Positions 52,368-61,638 of a DNA stretch of 64,000 nucleotides are shown piece after piece. A program made the position numbers and the translations under genes. Under the pieces are notes generated by a model. The model had not been told where the DNA came from and did not search any database. It worked only from the letters and a program-made list of their open reading frames with translations. The stretch's first letter is position 1; the number at the start of each line of letters is the position of its first letter. The DNA is from Lutibacter sp. (GTDB lineage Bacteria > Bacteroidota > Bacteroidia > Flavobacteriales > Flavobacteriaceae), in assembly GCA_030694935.1 (NCBI GenBank), contig JAUYUA010000034.1, forward strand, positions 1-64,000, written 5' to 3'.

Positions 52368-52867
52368 AAAGTTGAATTCAACGGCAAATTTACATCGTAT
52401 TTTTTCACTTCATTTACTTTTTGGATTTTTTATTGGTGGATTTAACTAATTTTGAAAGTGATTTTGAAAAAATATAATGAAAAACGAAAATGCTTCTCAA
52501 CATTATTTGAAGAGCCATTTAAAAAACCTCTATCACAATAAAATTTTAAAAAATGTCGCTAAAAATGCACGAATTGTTGCGTTGTTTGGTTAGGCTCTTT
52601 TGTGTAACTTAAGTTTCCTGATTTAAAAATTTATACAACTAAATAATTAATTATATCTATATTTGAAGAGGAGTACAATAGGCTCAATCGGTAAAAAAAA
52701 CACTTAGTTATAAAAGTTAAAATCACTTTAAGACTAACTGACAAGCCTCGGAAAATTGCATTTTAAATCCGCAACTTCCCTTACCCTAAACCACCGCTAG
52801 TGCTCAAGCCAAAAATAGGAGATTCCCGAAAATCCTTTAAAGAGTAGGGAAATTAAATATAGAATCA
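52368..52867. other. 500-base gap with a candidate promoter and a long 5' leader
   Basis: A TATATTTG box at 52658-52665 fits the consensus and would give a leader of nearly 200 bases for the following lipoprotein gene. The leader has TTCCC(TT)AC that could pair with GTAGGGAA near 52848. I see no known riboswitch and no gene. Confidence 0.4.
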
Positions 52868-53494
52868 ATGAAAATAAAGGTTTTAAACACAAAAATTAAT
52901 TCAATGTTTGTTGTTGCAATTACACTTGCCACAGCAATGACACTAAGCTTTTCGTCTTGCAGGCAAACTGCGCAAGAAAAACAAGATGTAACCACAGTCC
53001 AAACAAAATCAGAACCCGTAATAAGTGAGCAAGAAGTTTTAGACGCCCAAAAAAAATGGGGAGAAGGAATCGTGAATATTGGTAAAATATATTTAGAAAA
53101 GGGCGACTATAAAACTGCGGCATCAAATCATATTGATGAATACTATGGGTATAATATGGGAATTGTATTGTTTAAACCTACATTGGTGTTTCAAAAACAA
53201 TTTAGGATTGACAAAGAAGGGGCTTTATCTTATTTCATCAGCGAAAATCCCAGTTATGTTGAAGACCACGGTTTTGCCATTAAACCATGGAGCAATGTGA
53301 GATGGGAAAGTGCCGGAATTAAAATAATTGGAAATATGGCCGTTGCAATGGGAAATTATTACTTTACCCCAGCTAAAGGGGGCGAGGATGTAAAAGTTGA
53401 ATATTCTTTTGCATATACTAAGGACGAAAATGGCAACCTACGAATCATATTGCATGACTCGCACTTGCCTTATGCACCAGCAGAAAAACATTAA
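52868..53494 (+). CDS. NTF2-like lipoprotein of unknown role
   Basis: The 208-residue product ends its signal region with the lipobox SFSSC, so it is probably a lipoprotein anchored in the envelope. The mature part (from about residue 55) reads EQEVLDAQKKWGEGIVNIGKIYLEKGDYKTAA... and ends DENGNLRIILHDSHLPY. This layout is typical of SnoaL/NTF2-like or CaMKII association-domain proteins, whose last strand ends in HHSS-type residues near the C terminus. No catalytic activity can be assigned. Confidence 0.6.
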   Translation: MKIKVLNTKINSMFVVAITLATAMTLSFSSCRQTAQEKQDVTTVQTKSEPVISEQEVLDAQKKWGEGIVNIGKIYLEKGDYKTAASNHIDEYYGYNMGIVLFKPTLVFQKQFRIDKEGALSYFISENPSYVEDHGFAIKPWSNVRWESAGIKIIGNMAVAMGNYYFTPAKGGEDVKVEYSFAYTKDENGNLRIILHDSHLPYAPAEKH

Positions 53495-53621
53495 TATTTT
53501 TTCCATAATTAAAAAATAATTAAATAGTTGAAAAAACGTAAACAAAGTACGTGTGGCAAAAAGTGAATTATTTCACAAGTTTTTAAAAACGGTATTGACC
53601 TAAAAAATATTTTTTAGAAGC

Positions 53622-53855
53622 CTATTTATGCGCCCCATCGCAAAATGGTGCGTTTTTAGTTTGTTTACAAGTACAAAAGTATTTTGTTTCCGTTTTTTTA
53701 GCTATAAAAACAATGGAACTCATTCCTGAGCCTTTATGCGATCCGTTGCAAAATGGCTGACTTTCAGACAAGCCGCAAGTGCACCAGGCATATTTTTTTC
53801 CTTCTCCCAATTCAATTGCCATAGGATTGTCTCCGGCTAATTTAGGGTTTTCCAT
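53622..53855 (-). CDS. CDGSH iron-sulfur domain protein with two CDGSH motifs
   Basis: The 77-residue protein has two copies of the CxC-X2-(S/T)-X3-P-X-C-D/N-G-(S/A)-H motif: CTCGLSESQPFCNGSH and CTCKQTKNAPFCDGAH. Each binds a 2Fe-2S cluster with three Cys and one His ligand. Such small bacterial members (CISD3-like) are redox or cluster-transfer proteins. It begins 32 bases after the trpA stop, in the same direction, so it could be transcribed with trp. Confidence 0.9.
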   Translation of the reverse strand: MENPKLAGDNPMAIELGEGKKYAWCTCGLSESQPFCNGSHKGSGMSSIVFIAKKTETKYFCTCKQTKNAPFCDGAHK

Positions 53856-53887
53856 TTTTTAAATTTTTTTAGATTTTGTTAAATATC

Positions 53888-54652
53888 TCAATCTCTGATG
53901 CGACTCACAAATTTATGGATGTTGGCTGTGCCATTTTCATCCAAATATTTTACAAATGCCGATCCAATAATGGCTCCTTTTGCATATTTAGTGGCTTGTT
54001 TAAAGGTTTCAGCATTGGAAATTCCAAATCCAATAATCTGGGGCGATTTCAAATTCAAATCGGCAATGCGTTTAAAATAATCATCTTGTGATTTTCCAAA
54101 AGCATTTTGCGAACCGGTAACGCTTGCCGAGCTCACCATATAAATAAATCCTTCGGAAATTTTATCGATAAACTGAATACGTTCATCTGAAGTTTGCGGC
54201 GTAATCAGAAACACATTGATCAGGCCGTATTTTTCAAAAATGGATTTATAATGATCATTGTAAACATCAACCGGCAAATCGGGAATTATCAATCCGTCTA
54301 TGCCAATTTCAGCACATTTATTACAGAAATTTTCAATCCCATACTGCATCATCGGATTAAAATAACCCATAATTATTAAAGGAATTTTTACCATTTTGCG
54401 AATATCTTTCAATTGATTGAACAACACTTCGGAAGTCATTCCGTTGTCCAAAGCTTGTGTTGAACTTACCTGAATGGTTGGTCCGTCGGCCAATGGATCG
54501 CTAAAAGGCAAACCGATTTCAATAAAATCTACGCCGCTTTTTTCCAAATTTTCAATAATGGAAACCGTGTCATTTATTTTTGGGAAACCTGCCGTAAAAT
54601 AAATGGACAATAGTTTTTTGTTTTCCTGTAATTTTTGATTTATTCTGTTCAT
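53888..54652 (-). CDS. trpA: Tryptophan synthase alpha chain
   Basis: The 254-residue TIM-barrel protein contains LSIYFTAGFPKINDT, the catalytic Glu strand DFIEIGLPFSDPLADGPTIQ, and GFGISNAETF for phosphate binding. It cleaves indole-glycerol phosphate to indole and G3P. Last of seven trp genes in order; 192 bases separate it from trpB, with a palindromic repeat between. Confidence 0.97.
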   Translation of the reverse strand: MNRINQKLQENKKLLSIYFTAGFPKINDTVSIIENLEKSGVDFIEIGLPFSDPLADGPTIQVSSTQALDNGMTSEVLFNQLKDIRKMVKIPLIIMGYFNPMMQYGIENFCNKCAEIGIDGLIIPDLPVDVYNDHYKSIFEKYGLINVFLITPQTSDERIQFIDKISEGFIYMVSSASVTGSQNAFGKSQDDYFKRIADLNLKSPQIIGFGISNAETFKQATKYAKGAIIGSAFVKYLDENGTANIHKFVSRIRD

Positions 54653-54720
54653 TTTTATTGTTTTTTTAGCTTTCTTATAATCGCTTTTTGCTTCTTTATC
54701 ACAAATTAATTATAACATTC

Positions 54721-54810
54721 AACTTTGTGAGTCTTGGTGTTTTTCTTTATGCAACTTTGTGCGACAACAATTACACAAAGTTGCACAAAGAGTCACGGAG
54801 TTTCACAAAG
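54721..54810. repeat. CACAAAG-type palindromic repeat, copy 2, between trpB and trpA
   Basis: GCAACTTTGTG (54751-54761) and CACAAAGTTGC (54774-54784) are a perfect 11-bp inverted pair around 12 bases; outside them CTTTGTGA (54723) and TCACAAAG (54803) pair again. It could attenuate trpA mRNA or only be an inert element. Confidence 0.6.
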
Positions 54811-54844
54811 AAGAACTTCAACCTCTTCAAAGGTTGCACTTAAA

Positions 54845-56026
54845 TTATAGTTTAAAATATTTTACATAGGTATCCAAATCCTTATCGCCGCGACCCGATA
54901 AATTCAACACCACCACATCGCTTTCTTTAAACTTTTTCATGTTAAAAACCGCCAATGCGTGCGCACTTTCAATGGCCGGAATAATACCTTCCAATTCGCA
55001 CAATTCCAATCCGGCTGTCATTGCTTCAGCATCGGTAATTGAGATAAATTCAGCGCGTTTTGATCTGTACAAATGCGCATGCAAAGGTCCGATTCCCGGA
55101 TAATCCAATCCTGCGGAGATAGAATAAGGCTCCGTTATTTGTCCGTCCTCACTTTGCATCAACAATGTTTTGCTTCCGTGAATCACGCCTTCTTTTCCCA
55201 AAATGCTGGTTGCGGCGCTTTCACCGGAATGAATGCCCAAACCGGCTGCTTCAACGGCAATTAAATTTACCTTTTCTTCATCCAAATAATGATAAAATGC
55301 ACCGGCAGCATTGCTTCCGCCGCCCACACAGGCAATCACATAATCCGGATTTTCGGTTTGTTCTTTTTCCAATAATTGTTTTTTAATTTCTTCTGAAATC
55401 ACCGACTGAAACCGCGCTACCATATCGGGATACGGATGCGGCCCAACCACCGAACCAATAATATAATGTGTGTTTATCGGATTGTTGATCCAATCGCGAA
55501 TTGCTTCATTTGTGGCATCTTTCAAGGTTCTGCTGCCGGACAAAGCCGGCACTACTTTGGCGCCCAGCATTTTCATCCGTGCCACATTTGGCGCCTGGCG
55601 CGCAATGTCAATTTCACCCATATAAACCACACATTCAATGCCCATCAACGCACAAACTGTAGCGGTTGCAACGCCGTGTTGCCCTGCGCCTGTTTCGGCA
55701 ATTACCCTGGTTTTTCCCAACTTTTTTGCCACCAATATTTGTCCGATTGTGTTGTTTATTTTATGTGCGCCGGTATGGCACAAATCTTCGCGCTTTAAAT
55801 AAATTTTTGTTTTATACTTTTCCGACAATCGTTTTGCGAAATAAAGCGGCGTTGGACGACCGACATATTCTTTCAACAGTTCCTGAAATTCTTTTTGGAA
55901 AGAAGGCTCTTGCATTATTTTCAAATAATTATCTTCCAATTCTTTCACATTCGGATACAGCATTTCCGGGATAAAAGCCCCGCCAAATTCCCCGTAATAA
56001 CCTTTCTTATCCACAAAATAACTCAT
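54845..56026 (-). CDS. trpB: Tryptophan synthase beta chain
   Basis: The 393-residue PLP enzyme begins [21 protein letters not shown]; the lysine is in [11 protein letters not shown], the phosphate-binding loop in [12 protein letters not shown], and the monovalent cation-binding GPLHAHLY near the end. It joins indole and serine to tryptophan. Its ATG overlaps the stop of trpF by 4 bases. Confidence 0.97.
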   Translation of the reverse strand: MSYFVDKKGYYGEFGGAFIPEMLYPNVKELEDNYLKIMQEPSFQKEFQELLKEYVGRPTPLYFAKRLSEKYKTKIYLKREDLCHTGAHKINNTIGQILVAKKLGKTRVIAETGAGQHGVATATVCALMGIECVVYMGEIDIARQAPNVARMKMLGAKVVPALSGSRTLKDATNEAIRDWINNPINTHYIIGSVVGPHPYPDMVARFQSVISEEIKKQLLEKEQTENPDYVIACVGGGSNAAGAFYHYLDEEKVNLIAVEAAGLGIHSGESAATSILGKEGVIHGSKTLLMQSEDGQITEPYSISAGLDYPGIGPLHAHLYRSKRAEFISITDAEAMTAGLELCELEGIIPAIESAHALAVFNMKKFKESDVVVLNLSGRGDKDLDTYVKYFKL

Positions 56027-56631
56027 AATAGTCTATTTTTAAATTCTTTAATTTCTATGATGTTTTTCAATCCCGGTTCTATTTCAAAACCGCTGTTGAT
56101 GTCGATTCCCAAAAACGCAGGATGTTTCATTTTCTTAATTTCTCCCGCGTCATTTTTAGTGATGCCGCCGCTCAATAAAAAAGGCGTTTTTCCTTTATAA
56201 TTTTGAAGCAAATCCCAATTGAATTTGATCCCGTTTCCTCCATAATTTTTTCCTTTTGTGTCGAATAAAAAAAGAGAAACGTGTTTTTCAAAAGGTTTTA
56301 TGGTTGAAAAATCAAAGTTTTCATCAACTGAAAAAGCTTTGATGATTTTTATGTTTTGCAAAGCCAACTTTTCGCAATAATCTGGTGTTTCATCACCGTG
56401 TAATTGCACAAAATCCAATTTGTATTGAATTGCTTTTTCAATTATTTCTTCAATATTTTCATTCACAAAAACGCCCACTTTTTTTACTGATGAAGGAATT
56501 TCTATTTGCGGAAAATCGGTAACAACACGTTTTGATTGAGCGTAAAATATAAATCCGATATAATCCGGTTTCAAAGTCATTAACCCTGAAATATTTTCAC
56601 TGTTTCGCATTCCGCAAACTTTGATCTTCAT
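56023..56631 (-). CDS. trpF: Phosphoribosylanthranilate isomerase
   Basis: The 202-residue barrel begins [14 protein letters not shown] with the catalytic cysteine, has a [12 protein letters not shown] strand and [19 protein letters not shown], and [10 protein letters not shown] near the end. It converts PRA to CdRP. One base separates it from trpC; it overlaps trpB by 4 bases. Confidence 0.96.
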   Translation of the reverse strand: MKIKVCGMRNSENISGLMTLKPDYIGFIFYAQSKRVVTDFPQIEIPSSVKKVGVFVNENIEEIIEKAIQYKLDFVQLHGDETPDYCEKLALQNIKIIKAFSVDENFDFSTIKPFEKHVSLFLFDTKGKNYGGNGIKFNWDLLQNYKGKTPFLLSGGITKNDAGEIKKMKHPAFLGIDINSGFEIEPGLKNIIEIKEFKNRLL

Positions 56632-56632
56632 T

Positions 56633-57418
56633 TTATCTGATTTGAGAAATAAATTCCAAACACGCCAATCCCGGATTTTCCGTTTTCATAAAAGTTTCGC
56701 CAATTAAAAATCCTTGAAATCCGTATTCTTTAAGTCCGGTAATGATTCTGGGGTCGCTAATGCCACTTTCCGAAACTTTGATGCAATTCTCCGGAATGTT
56801 TTTGATCAATGCAATAGAATGCTCCAAATCGACTTCAAAAGTTTTAAGATTCCGATTGTTGATCCCTATGATTTTATGGTTCAAGTCAATTTTATTCAAT
56901 TCTTCCTGGTTATGAACTTCGTACAATACTTCCATGCCCAGATCTTCGGCCAGTTTGCCGTAATTCTTCAATTCGTCTTTGGTTAAACAGGCCGCAATCA
57001 GCAAAATGGCATCAGCGCCAATCGCTTTTGCCTCCACAATTTGAAATCCGTCCACAATAAAATCCTTCCTTAAAATCGGAATGGTTTCGTTTACGGCGCG
57101 TGCCTGAATTAAATCGACAATGTTTCCTCCAAAAAATTCCATTTCGGTTAAAATGGATTGTGCGGCAACATTGGCATCCAAATAACCTTGCGTCACTTCA
57201 CCAATGGATACTTTGTCGTTGATAATTCCTTTTGAAGGCGATTTTCTTTTGAACTCGGCAATTATTCCTGTTGAATTTTTAGCGGTCAACGCTTTACTTA
57301 ACGAGATTGGGGTTCGGTTAAAATTCGGACTTTTCACTAATTTTTCCAAAGAAACTTCTCGCATTAATTTGGCGACTTCCAGCTTTTTATGGGCTATTAT
57401 TTTATCTAAAATGTTCAT
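56633..57418 (-). CDS. trpC: Indole-3-glycerol-phosphate synthase
   Basis: The 261-residue protein shows the family core GIIAEFKRKSPSKG, LRKDFIVDGFQIVEAKAIGADAILLIAA and INNRNLKTFEVDL, ending in SESGI-containing strands. It makes the indole ring. It is separate from trpF, unlike in E. coli. Confidence 0.96.
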   Translation of the reverse strand: MNILDKIIAHKKLEVAKLMREVSLEKLVKSPNFNRTPISLSKALTAKNSTGIIAEFKRKSPSKGIINDKVSIGEVTQGYLDANVAAQSILTEMEFFGGNIVDLIQARAVNETIPILRKDFIVDGFQIVEAKAIGADAILLIAACLTKDELKNYGKLAEDLGMEVLYEVHNQEELNKIDLNHKIIGINNRNLKTFEVDLEHSIALIKNIPENCIKVSESGISDPRIITGLKEYGFQGFLIGETFMKTENPGLACLEFISQIR

Positions 57419-57448
57419 ACTTTATTGAAAGATTTAAATATTGAAATA

Positions 57449-58438
57449 TTAAAGGCTTACTAATTTATGCAAACTTTCATTGGCCTTTAATCCGAACAAA
57501 GAATCTTTGGCTTCATCAAATGCGGTTTCAAACGATTTATTTTTATCTATTATTTTTAAAGCGAAGGCGGCATTTGCCAAAACGGCGTTATTTTGCGCTT
57601 CTGTTCCTTCGCCATTTAAAATGGAACTAAAAATTTCGGCGGCTTCTTTTACTGTATTTCCGCCAAATATATCCGATTGGTTCAATCTTTTCAATCCCAA
57701 TTCTTCGGGCGTTATCAGTTGCTCGTTTTCTTTGGTGAACAATTTGAATCCGCTGGTCAAAGCAATTTCGTCATAACCGTCCAAACTGTAAACGATGCCA
57801 TAATTTGTGGCTGTTTTCTGCAATAAATAATTGTAAATTCTAGCCACTTCCAGGTTAAAAACACCCACCATCTGATTTTGTGGCCGACTCGGATTTACCA
57901 ATGGACCCAACATATTGAAAAATGTTTTTACGCCCAATTCTTTTCTTACTGGCCCAACCGCTTTCATCGCCGGATGAAACAAAGGCGCGTGCAAAAAACA
58001 AATATTCGCACTTTCTATTTGGCGTTTTAAAACAGTTTCGTCATTGGTGAATTTATAGCCTAAAAATTCCAGCATATTTGAAGAACCACTTACGGAAGAA
58101 ACACCGTAATTTCCGTGCTTCGCAACCTTATTTCCCGTGCCTGCAACAATAAATGAGGTTAATGTTGAAATGTTAAAAGTATTTTTTCCGTCGCCGCCGG
58201 TTCCGCATAAATCAATCGTGTTATAGTCCGATAAATCTACTTTCACAGCCAAATCCAACAACGCTTCCTGAAATCCGGAAAGTTCTTCCACAGAAATCGG
58301 CCGCATCATAAAAACGGTTAAAAAAGATGCCATTTGAGAAGCATTGTAGCTGTTGTTCGCAATTTGAACAAGCACTTCGCTGGCTTCTGCTTTTGTTAAA
58401 TATTGCTGTTCAATTAATTTGCTTAATATCGTTTTCAT
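57449..58438 (-). CDS. trpD: Anthranilate phosphoribosyltransferase
   Basis: The 329-residue protein contains the PRPP-binding DLCGTGGDGKNTFNIST and KHGNYGVSSVSGSSNMLEFLG, and a MLGPLVNPSRP loop. It transfers phosphoribose to anthranilate. It overlaps trpG by 4 bases and is followed by a 30-base gap to trpC. Confidence 0.96.
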   Translation of the reverse strand: MKTILSKLIEQQYLTKAEASEVLVQIANNSYNASQMASFLTVFMMRPISVEELSGFQEALLDLAVKVDLSDYNTIDLCGTGGDGKNTFNISTLTSFIVAGTGNKVAKHGNYGVSSVSGSSNMLEFLGYKFTNDETVLKRQIESANICFLHAPLFHPAMKAVGPVRKELGVKTFFNMLGPLVNPSRPQNQMVGVFNLEVARIYNYLLQKTATNYGIVYSLDGYDEIALTSGFKLFTKENEQLITPEELGLKRLNQSDIFGGNTVKEAAEIFSSILNGEGTEAQNNAVLANAAFALKIIDKNKSFETAFDEAKDSLFGLKANESLHKLVSL

Positions 58439-59013
58439 ATTGTATTCGCTTCTATAAAATTTCTTACAATTTGTTCTCCAATGGGCGTTAAAATAGATTC
58501 AGGATGGTATTGAACAGCGGTAATATTGTGTTTTTTATGCTGCAAAGACATCACAGATCCAAATTCATCGACCGCCGTTATTTCCAATTCTTCTGGAAAA
58601 TCTTTTAAGGAAGCAATCCAGGAATGATACCGTGCCGCTTCAAATTCCGTTGGGATATTTTTATAAATTATTGCATTTGTACTTATAACTTTCATTGTGG
58701 TTGCAACGCCGTGAAAAACATTTTCCAAATTCTCCAGCGAACCTCCAAAAACTTCGGTGATGGCCTGCAAACCCAAACAAACCCCAAAAATGGGTTTTGT
58801 TGCGGCGTAGGTTTTAATCACTTCCTTTAAAATGCCGGCCTCGTCGGGAATTCCGGGACCGGGAGAAAGCATGATGATATCGTAAGCGCCAACTGCTTCA
58901 ACCGTAATTTCATCATTTCTGAAAACTGCAGGATATTCGCCTGTTATACTTTCTACCAAATGCACCAAATTGTAGGTAAATGAATCGTAATTGTCTATGA
59001 TTATTATTTTCAT
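58435..59013 (-). CDS. trpG: Anthranilate synthase glutamine amidotransferase subunit
   Basis: The 192-residue class I amidotransferase has MLSPGPGIPDEAG, the nucleophile FGVCLGLQAI and the C-terminal QYHPESILTP with its His-Glu pair. It supplies ammonia to TrpE. It could also serve para-aminobenzoate synthesis, since no second copy is visible here. Confidence 0.96.
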   Translation of the reverse strand: MKIIIIDNYDSFTYNLVHLVESITGEYPAVFRNDEITVEAVGAYDIIMLSPGPGIPDEAGILKEVIKTYAATKPIFGVCLGLQAITEVFGGSLENLENVFHGVATTMKVISTNAIIYKNIPTEFEAARYHSWIASLKDFPEELEITAVDEFGSVMSLQHKKHNITAVQYHPESILTPIGEQIVRNFIEANTI

Positions 59014-59040
59014 TTTGATTGTTTAATCGTGTAATTGTTT

Positions 59041-59064
59041 CCCTTCGACTTCGCTCAGGGTGAC
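59041..59064. repeat. Dispersed intergenic repeat CCCTTCG...GGGTGAC, short copy 3
   Basis: CCCTTCGACTTCGCTCAGGG is the inverse of the core at 33118 and 44836. It lies between trpG and trpE. Confidence 0.55.
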
Positions 59065-59091
59065 AATTTGTGTATTTATTTGTTTTTTGTT

Positions 59092-60483
59092 TTATATTTT
59101 TTCTGCTAAAATCAACGCTTTTTTTAATGCCGCCAATTTGTTGTTTACTTCCTGTAATTCGCCTTCTTCGGTTGAATTGATGACTATTCCTGCGCCTGCC
59201 TGATAAAACAACGTATTGTTTTTACTCACAAAAGAACGAATGGCAATGGCCAAATTCACCGTATTGTTTAAGCCTATAAATCCGACCGCGCCGCCGTAAA
59301 ATCCGCGGGTCTGATTTTCATATTTGTCGATCAATTCCATCGCCTTAAACTTTGGCGCACCGCTTAACGTTCCTGCAGGAAACGTGTCGCCCACAATTTC
59401 CATCGCTTTTCCTATCGGTTTTCCCTGCACTGTTGAAACCAAATGAATGACGTGGCTAAAATATTGCACTTCTTTAAAAACTTCCACTTTTACGTTGCTC
59501 GCATGTTTGCTTAAATCGTTTCTGGCCAAATCGACCAACATCACGTGTTCGGCATTTTCTTTTTTGTCATTTGATAATTTTTCGCCCAGCAAAATATCCT
59601 GCGCCATAATTCCGGTGCGTTTAAAAGTTCCTGCAATGGGATTGATGATGGCTTTTTCTTCATCAACTTTAATTTGTGCTTCGGGAGAAGAACCCATCAA
59701 CTTAAAGCTTCCATAATCGAAATAAAACAAATACGGTGACGGATTTATAGAGCGCAAAGCCCTGTAAACATTAAATTCATCGCCCGTAAATGACTGTTGA
59801 AACTGGCGCGACAACACCAATTGAAAAACATCGCCGCGTTTGCAATGTTCTTTTGCTTTTACCACGTAATTTTTAAAATCGTCATCCGTACAATTTGAAG
59901 ATTCTTCGCCGGCGGTCTCAAAATGATACAATCCGTAAGTGCGTGCGTTGATCAAGGTTTCAATTTCGTGGATTCTCGATTCCTCACCTTCTTCCATGTT
60001 TTCAATTAAAATAAGCTCATTGTTAAAATGGTTGATGGCAATGATAAATTTGAAAAAACTAAACTGAAAATCGGGAATTTCAGAAGCTGCTTTTTTCGCT
60101 TTTAATTTAATGGTTTCAAAATACTGAATGGCATTGTATGAAATATAACCGTAAAATCCGTTGAAAGATTTTATGGAAGCATCACAATCCGCTTTTACAG
60201 TATCGGTATAGCTTTCGAAAATCGGATAAAAATCGCGATTTATTTCCTTCTTGTCAAGTTCCTTGTTTTTATAATGGTAGGTAAATAGATTGCTATCCGC
60301 CTTCAGCGTTACAATAGGTTCGGCGCAAATAAAGGTAAAACTTTCCTCTTTGCTGTGATAATCAGAACTTTCCAATAGCAAACTGTTGGCATATTTGTCC
60401 CTAATTTTCGAATACATTCCAACTGGAGTAATGGTATCGGCCAATTGCGTTTTCGAGATGGTTTTAAATTTTATTTGTTTCAT
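59092..60483 (-). CDS. trpE: Anthranilate synthase component I
   Basis: I start at the ATG at 60481-60483 (MKQIKFKTISKTQLAD); the ORF-track start (TTG at 60495) is less likely. The 463-residue protein has the tryptophan-feedback LLESSDYHSKEESF, SPYLFYFDYGSFKLMGSSPE, the catalytic INPIAGTFKRTG and GTLSGAPKFKAME. It converts chorismate with ammonia to anthranilate. It opens the operon trpEGDCFBA and is preceded by an attenuator. Confidence 0.97.
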   Translation of the reverse strand: MKQIKFKTISKTQLADTITPVGMYSKIRDKYANSLLLESSDYHSKEESFTFICAEPIVTLKADSNLFTYHYKNKELDKKEINRDFYPIFESYTDTVKADCDASIKSFNGFYGYISYNAIQYFETIKLKAKKAASEIPDFQFSFFKFIIAINHFNNELILIENMEEGEESRIHEIETLINARTYGLYHFETAGEESSNCTDDDFKNYVVKAKEHCKRGDVFQLVLSRQFQQSFTGDEFNVYRALRSINPSPYLFYFDYGSFKLMGSSPEAQIKVDEEKAIINPIAGTFKRTGIMAQDILLGEKLSNDKKENAEHVMLVDLARNDLSKHASNVKVEVFKEVQYFSHVIHLVSTVQGKPIGKAMEIVGDTFPAGTLSGAPKFKAMELIDKYENQTRGFYGGAVGFIGLNNTVNLAIAIRSFVSKNNTLFYQAGAGIVINSTEEGELQEVNNKLAALKKALILAEKI

Positions 60484-60495
60484 CGTTTTCTTCAA

Positions 60496-60529
60496 ATAAA
60501 AAAGGACTTACCGCGAGATAAGTCCTTTT
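60496..60529 (-). terminator. trp attenuator (intrinsic terminator)
   Basis: On the minus strand AAAGGACTTA and TAAGTCCTTT form a 10-bp stem followed by an interrupted T run (TTTTTTTATTTG). The loop carries CTCGC, which can pair instead with GCGAG just after the leader peptide, breaking the terminator. It lies 13 bases before the trpE ATG. Confidence 0.78.
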
Positions 60530-60569
60530 GTTATATATTTTAAATATAAATATAGCAGTTTCGGCTCGC

Positions 60570-60623
60570 TTAGAGATTAAGAGAGTTCCACCACCAATTA
60601 GTATTTGTGTTTTTTAGCTTCAT
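60570..60623 (-). CDS. trpL: trp leader peptide with three Trp codons in a row
   Basis: The 17-residue frame MKLKNTNTNWWWNSLNL lies between the trp promoter and trpE. It is too short for the ORF track. Three consecutive UGG codons are 9 bases before CUCUCUUA, which can pair with UAAGCGAG over the leader stop (7 of 8 pairs); a ribosome stalled on UGG would cover the first arm and free GCGAG to pair with CUCGC in the terminator. That is the logic of classical tryptophan attenuation. The transcript start predicted from the promoter leaves only a few bases before the ATG, so the leader peptide may be almost leaderless. Confidence 0.8.
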   Translation of the reverse strand: MKLKNTNTNWWWNSLNL

Positions 60624-60630
60624 TATTTGG

Positions 60631-60661
60631 CAAATTTAGCATAGATTTTTAAATACGCAAA
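60631..60661 (-). promoter_or_regulatory. trp operon promoter
   Basis: On the minus strand TTTG (60658-60661), a 19-base spacer and TAAATTTG (60631-60638) fit the Bacteroidetes primary-sigma consensus. The start point should fall about 4-7 bases after the -7 box, near 60626, immediately before the leader ATG. Confidence 0.75.
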
Positions 60662-60706
60662 TTAAATGTGAAATTTATTTTGCGTATTTTTGTTGAAAAC
60701 CTTTCA

Positions 60707-61537
60707 ATGAAAACAGTTAAAAAACAAATTCTAATTTCATTTTTGCTTATTTTCTCTGCAATAAATGCACAGGAAAAATTAACAGGAAACAAAGATGTTA
60801 TCACTGAAAATCGAAATCTTTCCGCATTTACCAAGATTGAAGTGATAGATGATGTGACTGTTTTGTTGGTTTACAGTGATGAACAATCCGTTACCGTTGA
60901 AGCTGATTCAAATGTGATATATGCCATAACTACAGAAATTAACAACGGGGCGCTTATTGTAAAAACAAGCGCAAAAATAGTGCGCGCAAAGGAATTAACC
61001 GTTCACGTTAAGGTAAATAAAGACATCACCGAAATTTATGCCTATAACAAAGCCAGCGTAAAATCGAACAATTCCCTTAGAATAGACGCGCTTACCCTAA
61101 ATGCTTTTGATGATTCGGATTTCAAATTAAAACTGAGCTCTAAAATTGTTCAAATAAACGCCAAAAAATCAAGTGAATTGGATGTGGAAATTCTATGTGA
61201 TGACGCTTTAATTGTTGCTGAAGAATACAGCAATTTAAAAGGAATTATAGACACCAAAACCATGGTTATTCACACATTGGACAAGGCTGCCGTGAATTTA
61301 AGCGGAAATACGGCCAGCTTAGAGCTGGAAACTTTGCACAACAGCGCATTTAAAGGAAAAGATTTTAAAGCCACAACTGTTAAGGTTAATACGTCAAACA
61401 ATTCCATCGCAAACGTAAATGCCACTGACACCATAGATTTAGCGATAAAAAATTCGGGCGAAGTTTATTTGTATTCTAATCCTAAAATCACGCTTACCGA
61501 ATTTTTTGACAAGGCCGGACTTTTTAAAAGACAATAA
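60707..61537 (+). CDS. Secreted DUF2807 (GIN-domain) protein
   Basis: I take the ATG at 60707 (MKTVKKQILISFLLIFSAINAQ), a normal signal peptide, instead of the ORF-track start. The 276-residue product shows the DUF2807 head-GIN pattern: ENRNLSAFTKIEVIDDVTVLLVYS then VEADSNV and repeated short beta strands. The family forms a right-handed beta-helix-like fold, role unknown. A TATTTTTG box at 60685-60692 gives it a promoter divergent from the trp operon. Confidence 0.82.
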   Translation: MKTVKKQILISFLLIFSAINAQEKLTGNKDVITENRNLSAFTKIEVIDDVTVLLVYSDEQSVTVEADSNVIYAITTEINNGALIVKTSAKIVRAKELTVHVKVNKDITEIYAYNKASVKSNNSLRIDALTLNAFDDSDFKLKLSSKIVQINAKKSSELDVEILCDDALIVAEEYSNLKGIIDTKTMVIHTLDKAAVNLSGNTASLELETLHNSAFKGKDFKATTVKVNTSNNSIANVNATDTIDLAIKNSGEVYLYSNPKITLTEFFDKAGLFKRQ

Positions 61538-61600
61538 TTTAGCGATTTTATTATTTTTGATATACGATATTAAATATTAGAAGTTAAAAGTTATTATTTT

Positions 61601-61638
61601 TAACTTCGGTCTTCAGACTTCCGTCTTCGGACTTCAAG
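61601..61638. repeat. Dispersed intergenic repeat, CTTCGG/CTTCCG family, copy 3
   Basis: AACTTCGGTCTTCAGACTTC and CCGTCTTCGGACTTC repeat the pattern at 2284-2331. It reaches the stop region of the phosphoesterase gene. Confidence 0.5.

Noticed and set aside
55073-56200. Plus-strand ORFs opposite trpB and trpF
   Set aside because: Antisense frames of conserved trp genes with no family resemblance.
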